Assembly: GCA_036278875.1 (NCBI GenBank)
Contig: DASUKF010000015.1
Coordinates: 1 to 52,472, forward strand
Reading direction: 5' to 3'
DNA length: 52,472 nucleotides
Origin: JANWLD01 sp036278875
GTDB taxonomy: Bacteria; Patescibacteriota; Saccharimonadia; Saccharimonadales; 2-12-FULL-41-12
Position numbers and translations under genes: made by a program. Shown piece by piece: positions 24,342 through 32,234 of the stretch. The notes below the pieces were generated by a model, which did no database searches, was not told where the DNA came from, and was given only the letters and a program-made list of their open reading frames with translations. Numbering within the stretch: position 1 is the first letter of the stretch; each line of letters opens with the position of its first letter.

Positions 24342-26615
24342 TTAACTCCTACGGCTACGGCGTACCGGCGCGGTATCTAGTATTGCCTGCGCGGCTTTCT
24401 TGTCCAAATCTTCAGGTTTTATGCCTTTTGGCATCTTTGCGTTTTTCTTGCCATCCGTTATGTAAGGCCCAAACGGACCCTTGTTTATAGAGAGGCCGCC
24501 CGGGAATTTCTTGATGTATTTATCGGCGTCCCCCTTCTTCTTGGCTTCGTAAAGTTTCCTGGCCGTAGCTTCGTCTATGGTATGCGGGTCATGGGGTTTT
24601 ATAGATACAAACTGGGAACCTATCTTTATATAAGGCCCGAACCGTCCGATGTTGGCAGTTATTTCCTGTCCGTCATCGGTCTTGCCTACCGTTCTGGGCA
24701 ATTCAAACATCTTGAGCGCCTGCTCAAGAGTAATATTGTTTATAGTGGTATTCTCCGGCAATGGAGCGAATTGCGGTTTTTCCTCGTCTTCGGTATTGCC
24801 CTTCTGCAGCATCGGGCCGTAGCGGCCGTAGCGCGCGAATATCGGCCTGCCGGTCCCGGGATCGCTGCCCAGCTCACGGGCCTGGCTGGTTTCGTGCCGG
24901 CTGACTTTCTCGGAATCTTTTATCAGAGGCGTAAAATCCTTATAAAAATCGGATATTATCTGATACCACACGGTCTCACCGGCGGCAATCTTATCGAAAT
25001 CCGTTTCAACGTGGGCCGTGAACTTATAGTCCAATATCGGTGCAAAGTGCTTGGTCAGAAAATCATTGGTTACTTCCGCCAAGTGCGTAGGTATCAGTTT
25101 ATTGCGTTCTACCCCTGTATTTTCACTGGTAATGCCTTTTTTGACTTCGCCGTTTTCAAGAGTTAGGAACTTCAGTTCCCTCTTCTTTCCTTCGGAATCA
25201 GCCTTCTCTACATAGCCGCGCGTCTGTATGGTGGAAATGGTCGGCGCGTATGTACTGGGCCGCCCTATACCTAATTCTTCAAGTTTCTTTACCAGCGACG
25301 CTTCGGAATATCTGCTCGGAGGGCGTTCATACGCCTGGTTAGCCTGCATGTTTGTCAGTTTCAGCATGGTGCCAACCTTGATATCCGGCAGGATGACGTC
25401 TTCTTTGCTACTACCCCATACGCGGGTGTAGCCGTCGAATTCAAGTATTTCGCCTTTGGCCATGAGCTTTTCCGGCCTGGTCGATATATCTATGGTAATC
25501 TCGGTCTTTTTTATACGGGCGCTGGCCATCTGGCTGGCAATAGCACGCCTCCATATCAGTTGGTAAAGCTTTTTCTGGGCATCGTCGGCTCCGGCGGTCT
25601 CGGTCGAGAAATCCGTGGGCCGTATGGCTTCATGCGCCTCTTGGGCGCTTGCATTCTTTGTTTTGTACTGGCGCAGCTGATGATAATCTTCGCCGAATTT
25701 TTCCTTGATGTACTTACTGGCGGCATCTATGGCGAGATTGGAAAGGTTGGTGCTGTCGGTACGCATATAAGTTATCTTGCCGCTTTCATATAATCTCTGA
25801 GCGACCGACATAGTCTGCCGCACACTGAAACCGAGTTTGGTCGAGGCTTCCTGCTGGAGACTGCTGGTGGTAAAAGGCGCGCTCGGGTTACGGGTGCCGG
25901 ATTTTTTTTCGGTGCCGGCTATCTTGAACCCGGCGGTTTTGCAGTCATTAAGGAACTGTTCGGCCTCCCTCTCGTTCTTAAGCGGCTTCGGCAACTCGGC
26001 TTTAAGCTCGGTGCCGTCTATATTGAATATAGCCTGGAGTTTATAGCTGGAGCCGGGCTTGAAAGCTTGGATTTCCCTTTCGCGCTCGACTATAAGACGC
26101 ACGGCTACGGATTGTACGCGGCCTGCGGACAGACCCGCCTGGACTTTCTTCCAGAGTACCGGAGAAAGTTCGTAGCCCACTATCCTGTCCAGGACGCGCC
26201 GAGCCTGCTGGGCGTCAACCAGGTTGCCGTCGACAGCACGCGGATTCTTTATAGCCTGTTCTATGGCCGGCTTGGTTATTTCGTGGAAAACTATGCGTTT
26301 GGTAGTCTTGGGATCCAGTTTCAGGGCCTGACAAAGGTGCCAGGCTATGGCTTCCCCTTCGCGGTCTTCGTCACTGGCCAGCCAGACCAGAGTATCGTCG
26401 GTGATTGATTTCTTAAGCTCGGATATGACCTTTTTCTTGTCGGCCGGAATCTCGTATTTCGGTTCGAAATTGTTCTCTACATCAACGGACAGCCCTTTCT
26501 TGGGCAAGTCGCGTATATGGCCGAAACTGCTTTTTACTTCATAACCGGGTCCAAGATACCTCTCGATGGTCTTGGCTTTGGCCGGACTCTCTACGATTAC
26601 TAGATTCTTGCTCAT
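24342..26615 (-). CDS. topA: DNA topoisomerase I
   Basis: A 757-aa type IA topoisomerase that relaxes negative supercoils. The Toprim domain has the acidic motif SDEDREGEAIAWHL (near residues 81-94), and the active-site tyrosine is in GKITYMRTDSTNLS (near residue 290). The C-terminus has three beta-rich topo_C repeats (ARYGRYGPMLQKG; IGRFGPYIKIG; NKGPFGPYITDG) and ends in a basic tail. The tetra-cysteine zinc fingers of E. coli TopA are absent. No SD is seen; its promoter spacer is a palindrome. Confidence 0.96.
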   Translation of the reverse strand: MSKNLVIVESPAKAKTIERYLGPGYEVKSSFGHIRDLPKKGLSVDVENNFEPKYEIPADKKKVISELKKSITDDTLVWLASDEDREGEAIAWHLCQALKLDPKTTKRIVFHEITKPAIEQAIKNPRAVDGNLVDAQQARRVLDRIVGYELSPVLWKKVQAGLSAGRVQSVAVRLIVEREREIQAFKPGSSYKLQAIFNIDGTELKAELPKPLKNEREAEQFLNDCKTAGFKIAGTEKKSGTRNPSAPFTTSSLQQEASTKLGFSVRQTMSVAQRLYESGKITYMRTDSTNLSNLAIDAASKYIKEKFGEDYHQLRQYKTKNASAQEAHEAIRPTDFSTETAGADDAQKKLYQLIWRRAIASQMASARIKKTEITIDISTRPEKLMAKGEILEFDGYTRVWGSSKEDVILPDIKVGTMLKLTNMQANQAYERPPSRYSEASLVKKLEELGIGRPSTYAPTISTIQTRGYVEKADSEGKKRELKFLTLENGEVKKGITSENTGVERNKLIPTHLAEVTNDFLTKHFAPILDYKFTAHVETDFDKIAAGETVWYQIISDFYKDFTPLIKDSEKVSRHETSQARELGSDPGTGRPIFARYGRYGPMLQKGNTEDEEKPQFAPLPENTTINNITLEQALKMFELPRTVGKTDDGQEITANIGRFGPYIKIGSQFVSIKPHDPHTIDEATARKLYEAKKKGDADKYIKKFPGGLSINKGPFGPYITDGKKNAKMPKGIKPEDLDKKAAQAILDTAPVRRSRRS

Positions 26616-26630
26616 ATTATGATAACGCTC

Positions 26631-26659
26631 ATGCTACTCGCACATTTGTGCGAGGTCAA
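26631..26659 (-). promoter_or_regulatory. topA promoter with an 18-bp palindrome filling the spacer
   Basis: On the minus strand TTGACC (26654-26659), 17 nt, TAGCAT (26631-26636). The spacer is an almost perfect inverted repeat, CTCGCACATTTGTGCGAG (plus strand, 26637-26654), with 8-bp arms and a TT centre. This position is ideal for a repressor, or for an alternative cruciform or hairpin. Confidence 0.6.
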
Positions 26660-26699
26660 GACTCAAGATTAGTCGGTTTCTTATATATATGCAAGGAAA

Positions 26700-27563
26700 T
26701 TATTTTGTTCGCCAGTGATTGTTGCCAAGCGGATGTATGTAGCCCTTTATCTCTAGCATCGAAAGCGTCCTCTGGAAAGTTTCAATATCCAGACCGCTCT
26801 TCTTATGCAGTTCATCGCCGTTTGATATGCCACCGCTTAGTAGTTTCAGTATGGCTGATTCCTGCTCGCTATCACCGTAGATATCCAACTGCTTCGGTCT
26901 CTCCGGTGTAATCTTCAGTGCGTCGAATATGTCCTGCTCGTTTGAGGCCATTATGGCGCCGGATTTAAGCAAGTTGTTGGTGCCCATGCTCGATGGACTC
27001 TTTATATTACCCGGTACGGCGAGCACGGGTATGCCTGCCTCAAGCGCAAAATCAGCCGTGTACAAGCTGCCGCTTCTCTCGGCGGCTTCGGTGACAAGCA
27101 GCGCGTCGCTCAAACCGGCTATTATACGGTTGCGCTGGATAAAGGACTCTTTCCTGGGATGAAAATCGTCTTCATATTCGCTTACCAGCGTTCCGCCTTT
27201 TATAACTATATCTCTAGCGAGCTTTCTGTGGCTGGCGGGGTATATGCTCTTTAGACCGCTCGGAAGTACGGCTATAGTCTTGCCGCCTGCTCTGAGGGCG
27301 GACATATGGGCTATGCTGTCCACACCGAGTGCCAGACCGCTGGCTATGCATATACCGGCTCTTACGGCAGCTTCGGCCAGTTCTTCCGTGACTGCTCTGC
27401 CATAAGCAGTGACCTTGCGGGAACCCACTATACCGAGTACCGGCTCTTCAAGCAGCCTGTTTATATCTTCACCGAGACTGCTTAATCTCTCAGGCGGTTT
27501 GTGCAGTACGCCTAATCGTTCGGGGTAGCCTCTGGATTTACGGGTTATTCTTATAACTTTCAT
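26700..27563 (-). CDS. dprA: DNA-processing protein DprA
   Basis: A 287-aa Rossmann-like protein that loads RecA on incoming single-stranded DNA in natural transformation. Motifs: LGIVGSRKVTAYGRAVTEEL, CIASGLALGVDSIAHMSAL and the lengthy FIQRNRIIAGLSDALLVTEA (around residue 145). The C-terminal ~60 residues form the DprA winged helix (ILKLLSGGISNGDELHKKSG). The N-terminal SAM-like part is short. Its presence indicates competence potential, common in this lineage. topA follows about 85 nt downstream on the same strand. Confidence 0.93.
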   Translation of the reverse strand: MKVIRITRKSRGYPERLGVLHKPPERLSSLGEDINRLLEEPVLGIVGSRKVTAYGRAVTEELAEAAVRAGICIASGLALGVDSIAHMSALRAGGKTIAVLPSGLKSIYPASHRKLARDIVIKGGTLVSEYEDDFHPRKESFIQRNRIIAGLSDALLVTEAAERSGSLYTADFALEAGIPVLAVPGNIKSPSSMGTNNLLKSGAIMASNEQDIFDALKITPERPKQLDIYGDSEQESAILKLLSGGISNGDELHKKSGLDIETFQRTLSMLEIKGYIHPLGNNHWRTK

Positions 27564-27600
27564 ATGTTTTTTGATAAAAATACAACTTTATATTTAAACA

Positions 27601-27629
27601 TTGACATAAAGAAACATTTTTGCTAAAAT
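27601..27629 (+). promoter_or_regulatory. Near-perfect promoter of the 27.6-28.0 kb RNA
   Basis: TTGACA (27601-27606), exact 17-nt spacer, TAAAAT (27624-27629) with an upstream TG extending the -10. It is the strongest promoter match seen in the window, consistent with an abundant stable RNA. Confidence 0.8.
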
Positions 27630-27635
27630 AGCAAC

Positions 27636-28020
27636 TTGTAAGTCCCGCTATGTGCGGGGTTTAAGCACCTTACACCCTATATCTGCAAAAGCAGATTGTT
27701 AGATTGTTTTAGAGTGCACGAATGTGCGGCTTATGGAGTAGTTACCCTCCACTTCAGTATAGCTTATTCCGGATTAGCGGGATGCTCTAGAACAAGCTAA
27801 CCCCTTTAACTATTGCTTTAGCCCTCGGGCCAAAGGCAGTACCCCGTTTCAAGCGAGCCTAACGGTTCTGTCCTTTTGGACGGAGACACAAGTCTTTTAT
27901 AGTGGATTTTGGGACTTGATATGTTTCGCCGGGGTGGGTTGAAGGGTGTATCTTCGGCTTGACGAGTTCGAGCCGTGTAATGAACCTCCGGCGGTGCCCA
28001 CCCCCTCCGGAGGTTCTTTA
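27636..28020 (+). ncRNA. Unidentified structured RNA, about 385 nt
   Basis: A region of 468 bp between dprA and pth, on the opposite strand to both, without any credible ORF. A strong promoter ends at 27629 and a terminator-like hairpin ends at 28016. Many local stems are visible: CCCGC/GCGGG near 27644-27657, ATCTGC/GCAGAT near 27680-27695, GCAC/GTGC near 27717-27728, GTCC/GGAC near 27871-27882, and GGCT/AGCC near 27957-27975. An 8-bp long-range helix GGGGTGGG (27931-27938) with CCCACCCC (27997-28004) competes with the terminator. Length suits RNase P RNA or tmRNA, but I cannot find the conserved RNase P core, nor a tag ORF, T-arm and CCA end. Confidence 0.65.
27982..28016 (+). terminator. 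Terminator-like hairpin ending the RNA
   Basis: GAACCTCCGG (27982-27991) pairs perfectly with CCGGAGGTTC (28007-28016), giving a 10-bp stem with a 15-nt loop. It is followed by TTTATATTT on the plus strand. The U-tract is weak. It could also end pth on the minus strand, but no U-run follows there. Confidence 0.6.
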
Positions 28021-28031
28021 TATTTGAACTT

Positions 28032-28673
28032 CTAAAGTAAGAAGTTGCGGGTTTCGTTCGGCAGGTCGCCGCGGCCGAAACAATATTCGCTTAATATGCT
28101 GTTGGTTTCCTGCAGGAGCAGCTTCATGCTTTCCTGCTGCTCTTTGCCGAACCTGGACAGGACGAAATCTTCGCTGGCCATCCTTTGCGGTTTCTTTGGC
28201 CCTACACCTATACGGACCCGGCCAAAATCTTCTCCGATATGCGAGATTACAGATTTTATACCGTTGTGCCCGGCTGATTTGCCACCCATGCGCAGTCTGA
28301 TGGAACCGAAATCTATATCCAGTTCGTCATGGACTACCAGGACTTTATCATCTTTTATGCGGTAGAAATGTTTCGCGGCCTGCACCGTTTCTCCGCTGTT
28401 ATTCATATAAGAGGTAGGCTTTATAAGTATTACCTTGCTGTCGCCGAGCTTGTGGCTGGTAATCATGCACTTCATATCCTTCTTCTCTACCCAGCCTGGA
28501 AAATCCTGTTTGGCGGCGAAGTTGTCTATTACGTCGAAACCTATGTTGTGTCTGGTTCCCCCATATTCCCTGCCCGGATTGCCCAGACCTGCGATAAGCA
28601 GGGTCGTTTCCATGCCAACGGTGTAAAATGGTGCCGAACTTTCAACTGCCGGTTTCTTTTGAAATAAGCCCAT
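28032..28673 (-). CDS. pth: Peptidyl-tRNA hydrolase
   Basis: A 213-aa enzyme recycling peptidyl-tRNA. Signature AGLGNPGREYGGTRHNIGFDVI contains the catalytic histidine; KPTSYMNNSGE, HDELDIDFG and GGKSAGHNGIKS follow. The usual family start would be at the internal METTLLIAGLGNPG (28613); the N-terminal 20-residue extension (MGLFQKKPAVESSAPFYTVG) is therefore uncertain. The C-terminal helix is present. It is divergent from a hypothetical gene at 28770. Confidence 0.93.
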   Translation of the reverse strand: MGLFQKKPAVESSAPFYTVGMETTLLIAGLGNPGREYGGTRHNIGFDVIDNFAAKQDFPGWVEKKDMKCMITSHKLGDSKVILIKPTSYMNNSGETVQAAKHFYRIKDDKVLVVHDELDIDFGSIRLRMGGKSAGHNGIKSVISHIGEDFGRVRIGVGPKKPQRMASEDFVLSRFGKEQQESMKLLLQETNSILSEYCFGRGDLPNETRNFLL

Positions 28674-28769
28674 ATAGCTTAGTATTGTTTATAAGGCTTG
28701 ATAGCACAAGTTTGATTAACATTTAATTTTTTGTGTTATTACATATTAAATTTATCAAGGAATTTAATA

Positions 28770-29393
28770 ATGTCAGATGTAAACATCGTAGAGAAAATTG
28801 CCGGCAAGGAGTGGCTGGATAGTATAGATTTTCGTCCTGAGGACCCCAGGAGCAGGCAGGTATCATTAGCCGAGAGAAGCGGTGTTGTTGAGGCCGGCCG
28901 GGGCCTTATGGAAGTATTAGGCATAGAGATCGAGGAGGTTGTCAGAAAGCCTGTCCGCGCCCGGTGCGGTTTTAAATCATTATCCGGTAGAGAGCCTATA
29001 ATTTTCCGTACTTCAGCCTGGAAAGAATTAAGAAACGGTGAAAAAGGTATAGATTTTGAGTCTTTATTCGCCCGTATTACCGAAGTCACTGAAGAATGTA
29101 CCGACGGTATCAGCCATAGCTTGAGGACTGAAAAAGCGACCGCTAGCCAGCTGGACCAGGATATTTTCCGCCGTTACGGCACCTTCGGCAGAATTGCCGG
29201 CCAGCTTTTCGTACCGCGCCATACTCTTGAAGAGGTTTGGACGGGGTTTGTAAGCGACGCGTCCCAGCCTTGTATGTTCAGAACCGAACTTATAACCGGC
29301 GATATGATTGGTGACAGGACCGAGGACTTGGAAATATTAGCAGAGGATATGAGGGATATCGCCCTTTCTGACGTAGCCCCGGTCGCCTCCTAG
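28770..29393 (+). CDS. Hypothetical soluble protein
   Basis: A 207-aa protein not recognised. It is mixed helical and strand-rich, strongly acidic at the C-terminus (MIGDRTEDLEILAEDMRDIAL), without membrane segments. I chose the ATG at 28770 (MSDVNIVEKIAGKEW) because an SD-like AAGGAA lies about 10 nt upstream; the longer frame would need a TTG at 28731. It ends 4 nt from the der stop on the other strand. No functional clue from its neighbours pth and der. Confidence 0.6.
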   Translation: MSDVNIVEKIAGKEWLDSIDFRPEDPRSRQVSLAERSGVVEAGRGLMEVLGIEIEEVVRKPVRARCGFKSLSGREPIIFRTSAWKELRNGEKGIDFESLFARITEVTEECTDGISHSLRTEKATASQLDQDIFRRYGTFGRIAGQLFVPRHTLEEVWTGFVSDASQPCMFRTELITGDMIGDRTEDLEILAEDMRDIALSDVAPVAS

Positions 29394-29397
29394 TCGA

Positions 29398-30717
29398 TTA
29401 TTTGCGGTCGAAGAACCAGAATTTTATAGGGGTTCCGGCAAAACCGAAGTTTGAACGCAGTTCTTTTTCCATGAATCGTTTATAGCTCCAATGCAAAAAC
29501 TTGGTGTCCGAACCATAGACCTTGAAATTAGGCGCGGGGTTGTCTTCTTCCTGAACTATGTAGTGAAGCTTCGGCGCACGATTTTTTAGCCCGGCGGGCG
29601 GATGCTTGGCGGTTATTGACTGGAGCCATTTGTTCAGCTGGGTAGTCTTTATAAAATTACGGCGGTTCTTGTCTATTTCCAATAAAAGTTCGAATATTCT
29701 GGTAACGTTCTGGCCGGTGACGCTGCTGGTAAATACAAGCGGTGCCCATGGTACAAAAGCGAAGTTACGGGCTATCTGCGGGGCTAGTAAATCTCTGGTG
29801 AAAGCGTCCCTGCCCTCGGCTACGTCCCATTTCGAAACTACCAGGATGAGGCCTTTGCCGGCTTCTTTGACCATGCCGGCTATCTTCTGGTCCAGCTGAA
29901 CATTCAGCTCGTTGACATCCATAAGCAAAAGACATACATCGGATTCTTCTATAGCGGCCAGACTGCGGATGACGCTGAATCTCTCTACCCCCTGTTTTAT
30001 TTTGCCGCTTCTGCGTATACCGGCCGTGTCCATTATCTCGATATCTTTTTTCTCATAGCGGATATTGGCGCGGTTGACGTCGCGGGTAGTGCCGGCACGG
30101 GAAGCAACGATTGCCTGCTGTTTCTTGCCCAACGCGTTGAACAAGGCCGATTTACCGGCGTTCGGACGGCCCAGGATGGTCAGTCTAAGGCGGTTTTTGT
30201 CATCTTTAATACTTGCCTTGGGTATGTTGGCGGATATGTGGGCCAACACTTCGCTTATGCCGCGGGACTGTGAAACGCTGGTTAAGAATATATCTTTGAT
30301 GCCCAGTTTGCCGTACTGGGAAACCTCGGGGGTTTTTACCTGGTCTATTTTGTTGGCTATCAGGATGACGGGCTTTTTTGTCTTGAGCATCGACTTGCTC
30401 AGACGCCTATCTTCATCATTTATCGCAGCCGCCGCGTCTATCATCAGGATAATCATATCCGCGCTTTCAGACGCTTCGATTATCTGCTGTTGAATGGTCG
30501 CTTCGAAATCATCTTCTGGATCTTTGACCCCGGCCGTATCCACCAGCCAGAAGTCTTTGCCGCCGTAACTGGCCCGAGCTATGAGCTTATCACGGGTTGT
30601 TCCCGGCTCATTGGACGTTATAGCTTCCCGCTTTTTTATGACGGCATTGAAAAAACTGGACTTGCCTACATTAGCGCGCCCGACAATAGCAATTATTGGT
30701 ACTTTTGCCCTACTCAT
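29398..30717 (-). CDS. der: GTPase Der (EngA)
   Basis: A 439-aa ribosome-assembly GTPase with two tandem G domains and a C-terminal KH-like domain. Domain 1: GRANVGKSSFFNAV (P-loop, near residue 10), DTAGVKDP and NKID. Domain 2: GRPNAGKSALFNALG (near 180), DTAGIRRSGK and SKWD. The KH-like end contains KHPPAGLKNRAPKLHYIVQ. It is required for 50S maturation. TATACT on this strand (30726-30731) lies 8 nt before the ATG, predicting a leaderless mRNA. Confidence 0.96.
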   Translation of the reverse strand: MSRAKVPIIAIVGRANVGKSSFFNAVIKKREAITSNEPGTTRDKLIARASYGGKDFWLVDTAGVKDPEDDFEATIQQQIIEASESADMIILMIDAAAAINDEDRRLSKSMLKTKKPVILIANKIDQVKTPEVSQYGKLGIKDIFLTSVSQSRGISEVLAHISANIPKASIKDDKNRLRLTILGRPNAGKSALFNALGKKQQAIVASRAGTTRDVNRANIRYEKKDIEIMDTAGIRRSGKIKQGVERFSVIRSLAAIEESDVCLLLMDVNELNVQLDQKIAGMVKEAGKGLILVVSKWDVAEGRDAFTRDLLAPQIARNFAFVPWAPLVFTSSVTGQNVTRIFELLLEIDKNRRNFIKTTQLNKWLQSITAKHPPAGLKNRAPKLHYIVQEEDNPAPNFKVYGSDTKFLHWSYKRFMEKELRSNFGFAGTPIKFWFFDRK

Positions 30718-30803
30718 TTTTATACAGTATACCTGCCGAAGAGTATTTATAGATAGTTGTTAATAAATTAACTGACCCTGCTTGCTCAAGGGAGTTATCT
30801 TAG

Positions 30804-31568
30804 TTGTTTGAGAAAGTGGGGTTTATGCCAGAACAAGCCGGAAGGTATACAGCGGAAAAGAATTTGGAAGCCCATCCGTTTCCAAAATCCGCAACTTTTT
30901 TAGCACGCAGGATTGCGGGCGGAGTTGCCAGCCGTTTGCCCGGACCACTCGACGAAATTTTAGAAATTTCGCCAAGAACTGCAAGCACGCAAAAAGTGCT
31001 AAGCCCCTTTAGGGGCCGCTTCGGTGTGGCAGGCAATATCTTAGAGGCTCAAGTTCCTGATTTGGACCGGCGGGTTGCTGAATTAGGCCGGCTAATGGTT
31101 AATTCTGAAATGCTGGATGAAAAAACTCTGGTGGAACTGAGGATACTTGTGCCGGATTCAGCTTTGTACGAAGGCGTGGCAACCCGGGGGCTCGCCCGAA
31201 TGGCTAAGCTAAGGAATGAGCTTGCCGACAATCACGGAATCACGCGCGTTATTCCAAATGGCAGCCCGATTATAGCCACCGCCGGGCCTGATTCGCCGGT
31301 TGATTGCGAGAAACTTTGGGGTATGGTAGCGGACGAATTTTATGGACTTAGCCGCCAGATGGGGGCAGATTCTCCCCCGTCTCATATGGGAGAACCGCCG
31401 AATATCGCTATGGTGGCGCTGGCTGAAGACGCCTATGCCCGACATGTCTTTAGCGGCCAGATAGGTTTTCACCCTGAATACCTGGACAGTCATCTAATGG
31501 TAATGCATCATGTTGCTCAAGAGCCTCGAGAAACGTTACTGGTGCCGGCGCCGGCAAGTCTATCTTAA
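30804..31568 (+). CDS. Hypothetical protein
   Basis: A 254-aa soluble protein I do not recognise. The first 70 residues are basic (ATFLARRIAGGVASRLPGPL), and the rest is mixed with acidic helices and a proline-containing middle (ADSPPSHMGEPPNIAMV). No obvious catalytic motif. The TTG start has an SD (AAGGGAG) 9 nt upstream; an alternative is the ATG at 30825 (MPEQAGRYTAEKN). It overlaps the rluB-like gene by 4 nt tail to tail. Confidence 0.55.
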   Translation: MFEKVGFMPEQAGRYTAEKNLEAHPFPKSATFLARRIAGGVASRLPGPLDEILEISPRTASTQKVLSPFRGRFGVAGNILEAQVPDLDRRVAELGRLMVNSEMLDEKTLVELRILVPDSALYEGVATRGLARMAKLRNELADNHGITRVIPNGSPIIATAGPDSPVDCEKLWGMVADEFYGLSRQMGADSPPSHMGEPPNIAMVALAEDAYARHVFSGQIGFHPEYLDSHLMVMHHVAQEPRETLLVPAPASLS

Positions 31569-32227
31569 GTCTCTATGAGTTCCCATTCTCCCTCACCTAG
31601 CTGAGCAGGAAGACTGTAGTCGCCGAACTTTATCCTGCGAAGTTTGACGATCTTATAATCCAGCGCTTGGAACGTGCGGCGGATTTGGCGGTTCCGGCCT
31701 TCCTGCAGAGTTATCTCATAAACCTTGTCTGAACAATCAGCTATGTTAATAAATTTACTCGGCCCGTCAGCCAGTCTGACCCCTGTTAATAGTTTTTTCT
31801 TATCCTTCAGCGCAAGCTTTTTGTTCAGTCCGGCTTGATAAACTTTGTTTTTACCATAGCTGGGATGAGTAAGGGTGTTAGCCAGTTCTCCGTTATCGCT
31901 CAGAAGAAGCAGGCCCGACGTATCCTTATCCAGTCTGCCTACGGTTTTCAGGCGGCGGTATTCCCGTGGTAGTAAGTCATAGACCGTCTTGCTGCCCTGC
32001 CCGCTGCGGCTGCAGACATATCCTGCCGGCTTGTTCAATATTATTGTCGTTGGTACAGGGTTTAGTACCAGCCTGCCATTATCCAGATAGACTGAATCTT
32101 CGGGGCCGGCTTTGTCTCCGGGTACGGCCTGTTTTTGATTAATCCTGACCCTGCCGGCCTCTATTGCCCTGTCAGCCGCACGCCTAGAAAGACCTGTAGC
32201 CTGGGCTACGTACTTGTTGACTCGCAT
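31565..32227 (-). CDS. rluB: RsuA/RluB-family rRNA pseudouridine synthase
   Basis: A 220-aa enzyme. An N-terminal S4 RNA-binding domain (RVNKYVAQATGLSRRAADRAI, residues 2-22) is followed by the catalytic domain with aspartate motif GRLDKDTSGLLLLS (near residue 100) and the C-terminal EITLQEGRNRQIRRTF signature. RluB modifies U2605 of 23S rRNA and RsuA modifies 16S rRNA; length cannot separate them, so the symbol is a best guess. It starts 7 nt after the response-regulator stop, in the same operon. Confidence 0.85.
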   Translation of the reverse strand: MRVNKYVAQATGLSRRAADRAIEAGRVRINQKQAVPGDKAGPEDSVYLDNGRLVLNPVPTTIILNKPAGYVCSRSGQGSKTVYDLLPREYRRLKTVGRLDKDTSGLLLLSDNGELANTLTHPSYGKNKVYQAGLNKKLALKDKKKLLTGVRLADGPSKFINIADCSDKVYEITLQEGRNRQIRRTFQALDYKIVKLRRIKFGDYSLPAQLGEGEWELIET

Positions 32228-32234
32228 TCTTTAA

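Noticed and set aside
26637..26654. Palindrome as terminator of dprA
   Set aside because: No U-tract follows on the minus strand, and its exact fit in a promoter spacer argues for regulation of topA.
27931..28004. tRNA-like domain closed by GGGGTGGG/CCCACCCC
   Set aside because: The internal TTCGAGCC does not form a proper T arm, and the 3' strand is in the terminator loop; kept only as a competing helix.
27636..28020. RNase P RNA or tmRNA
   Set aside because: Length fits, but I could not find the RNase P core (GAAAGTCCGG type with distant GGCTTAT) in the right order, nor a tmRNA tag ORF, T-loop and CCA end on either strand. GGCTTAT at about 27730 occurs but in the wrong place.
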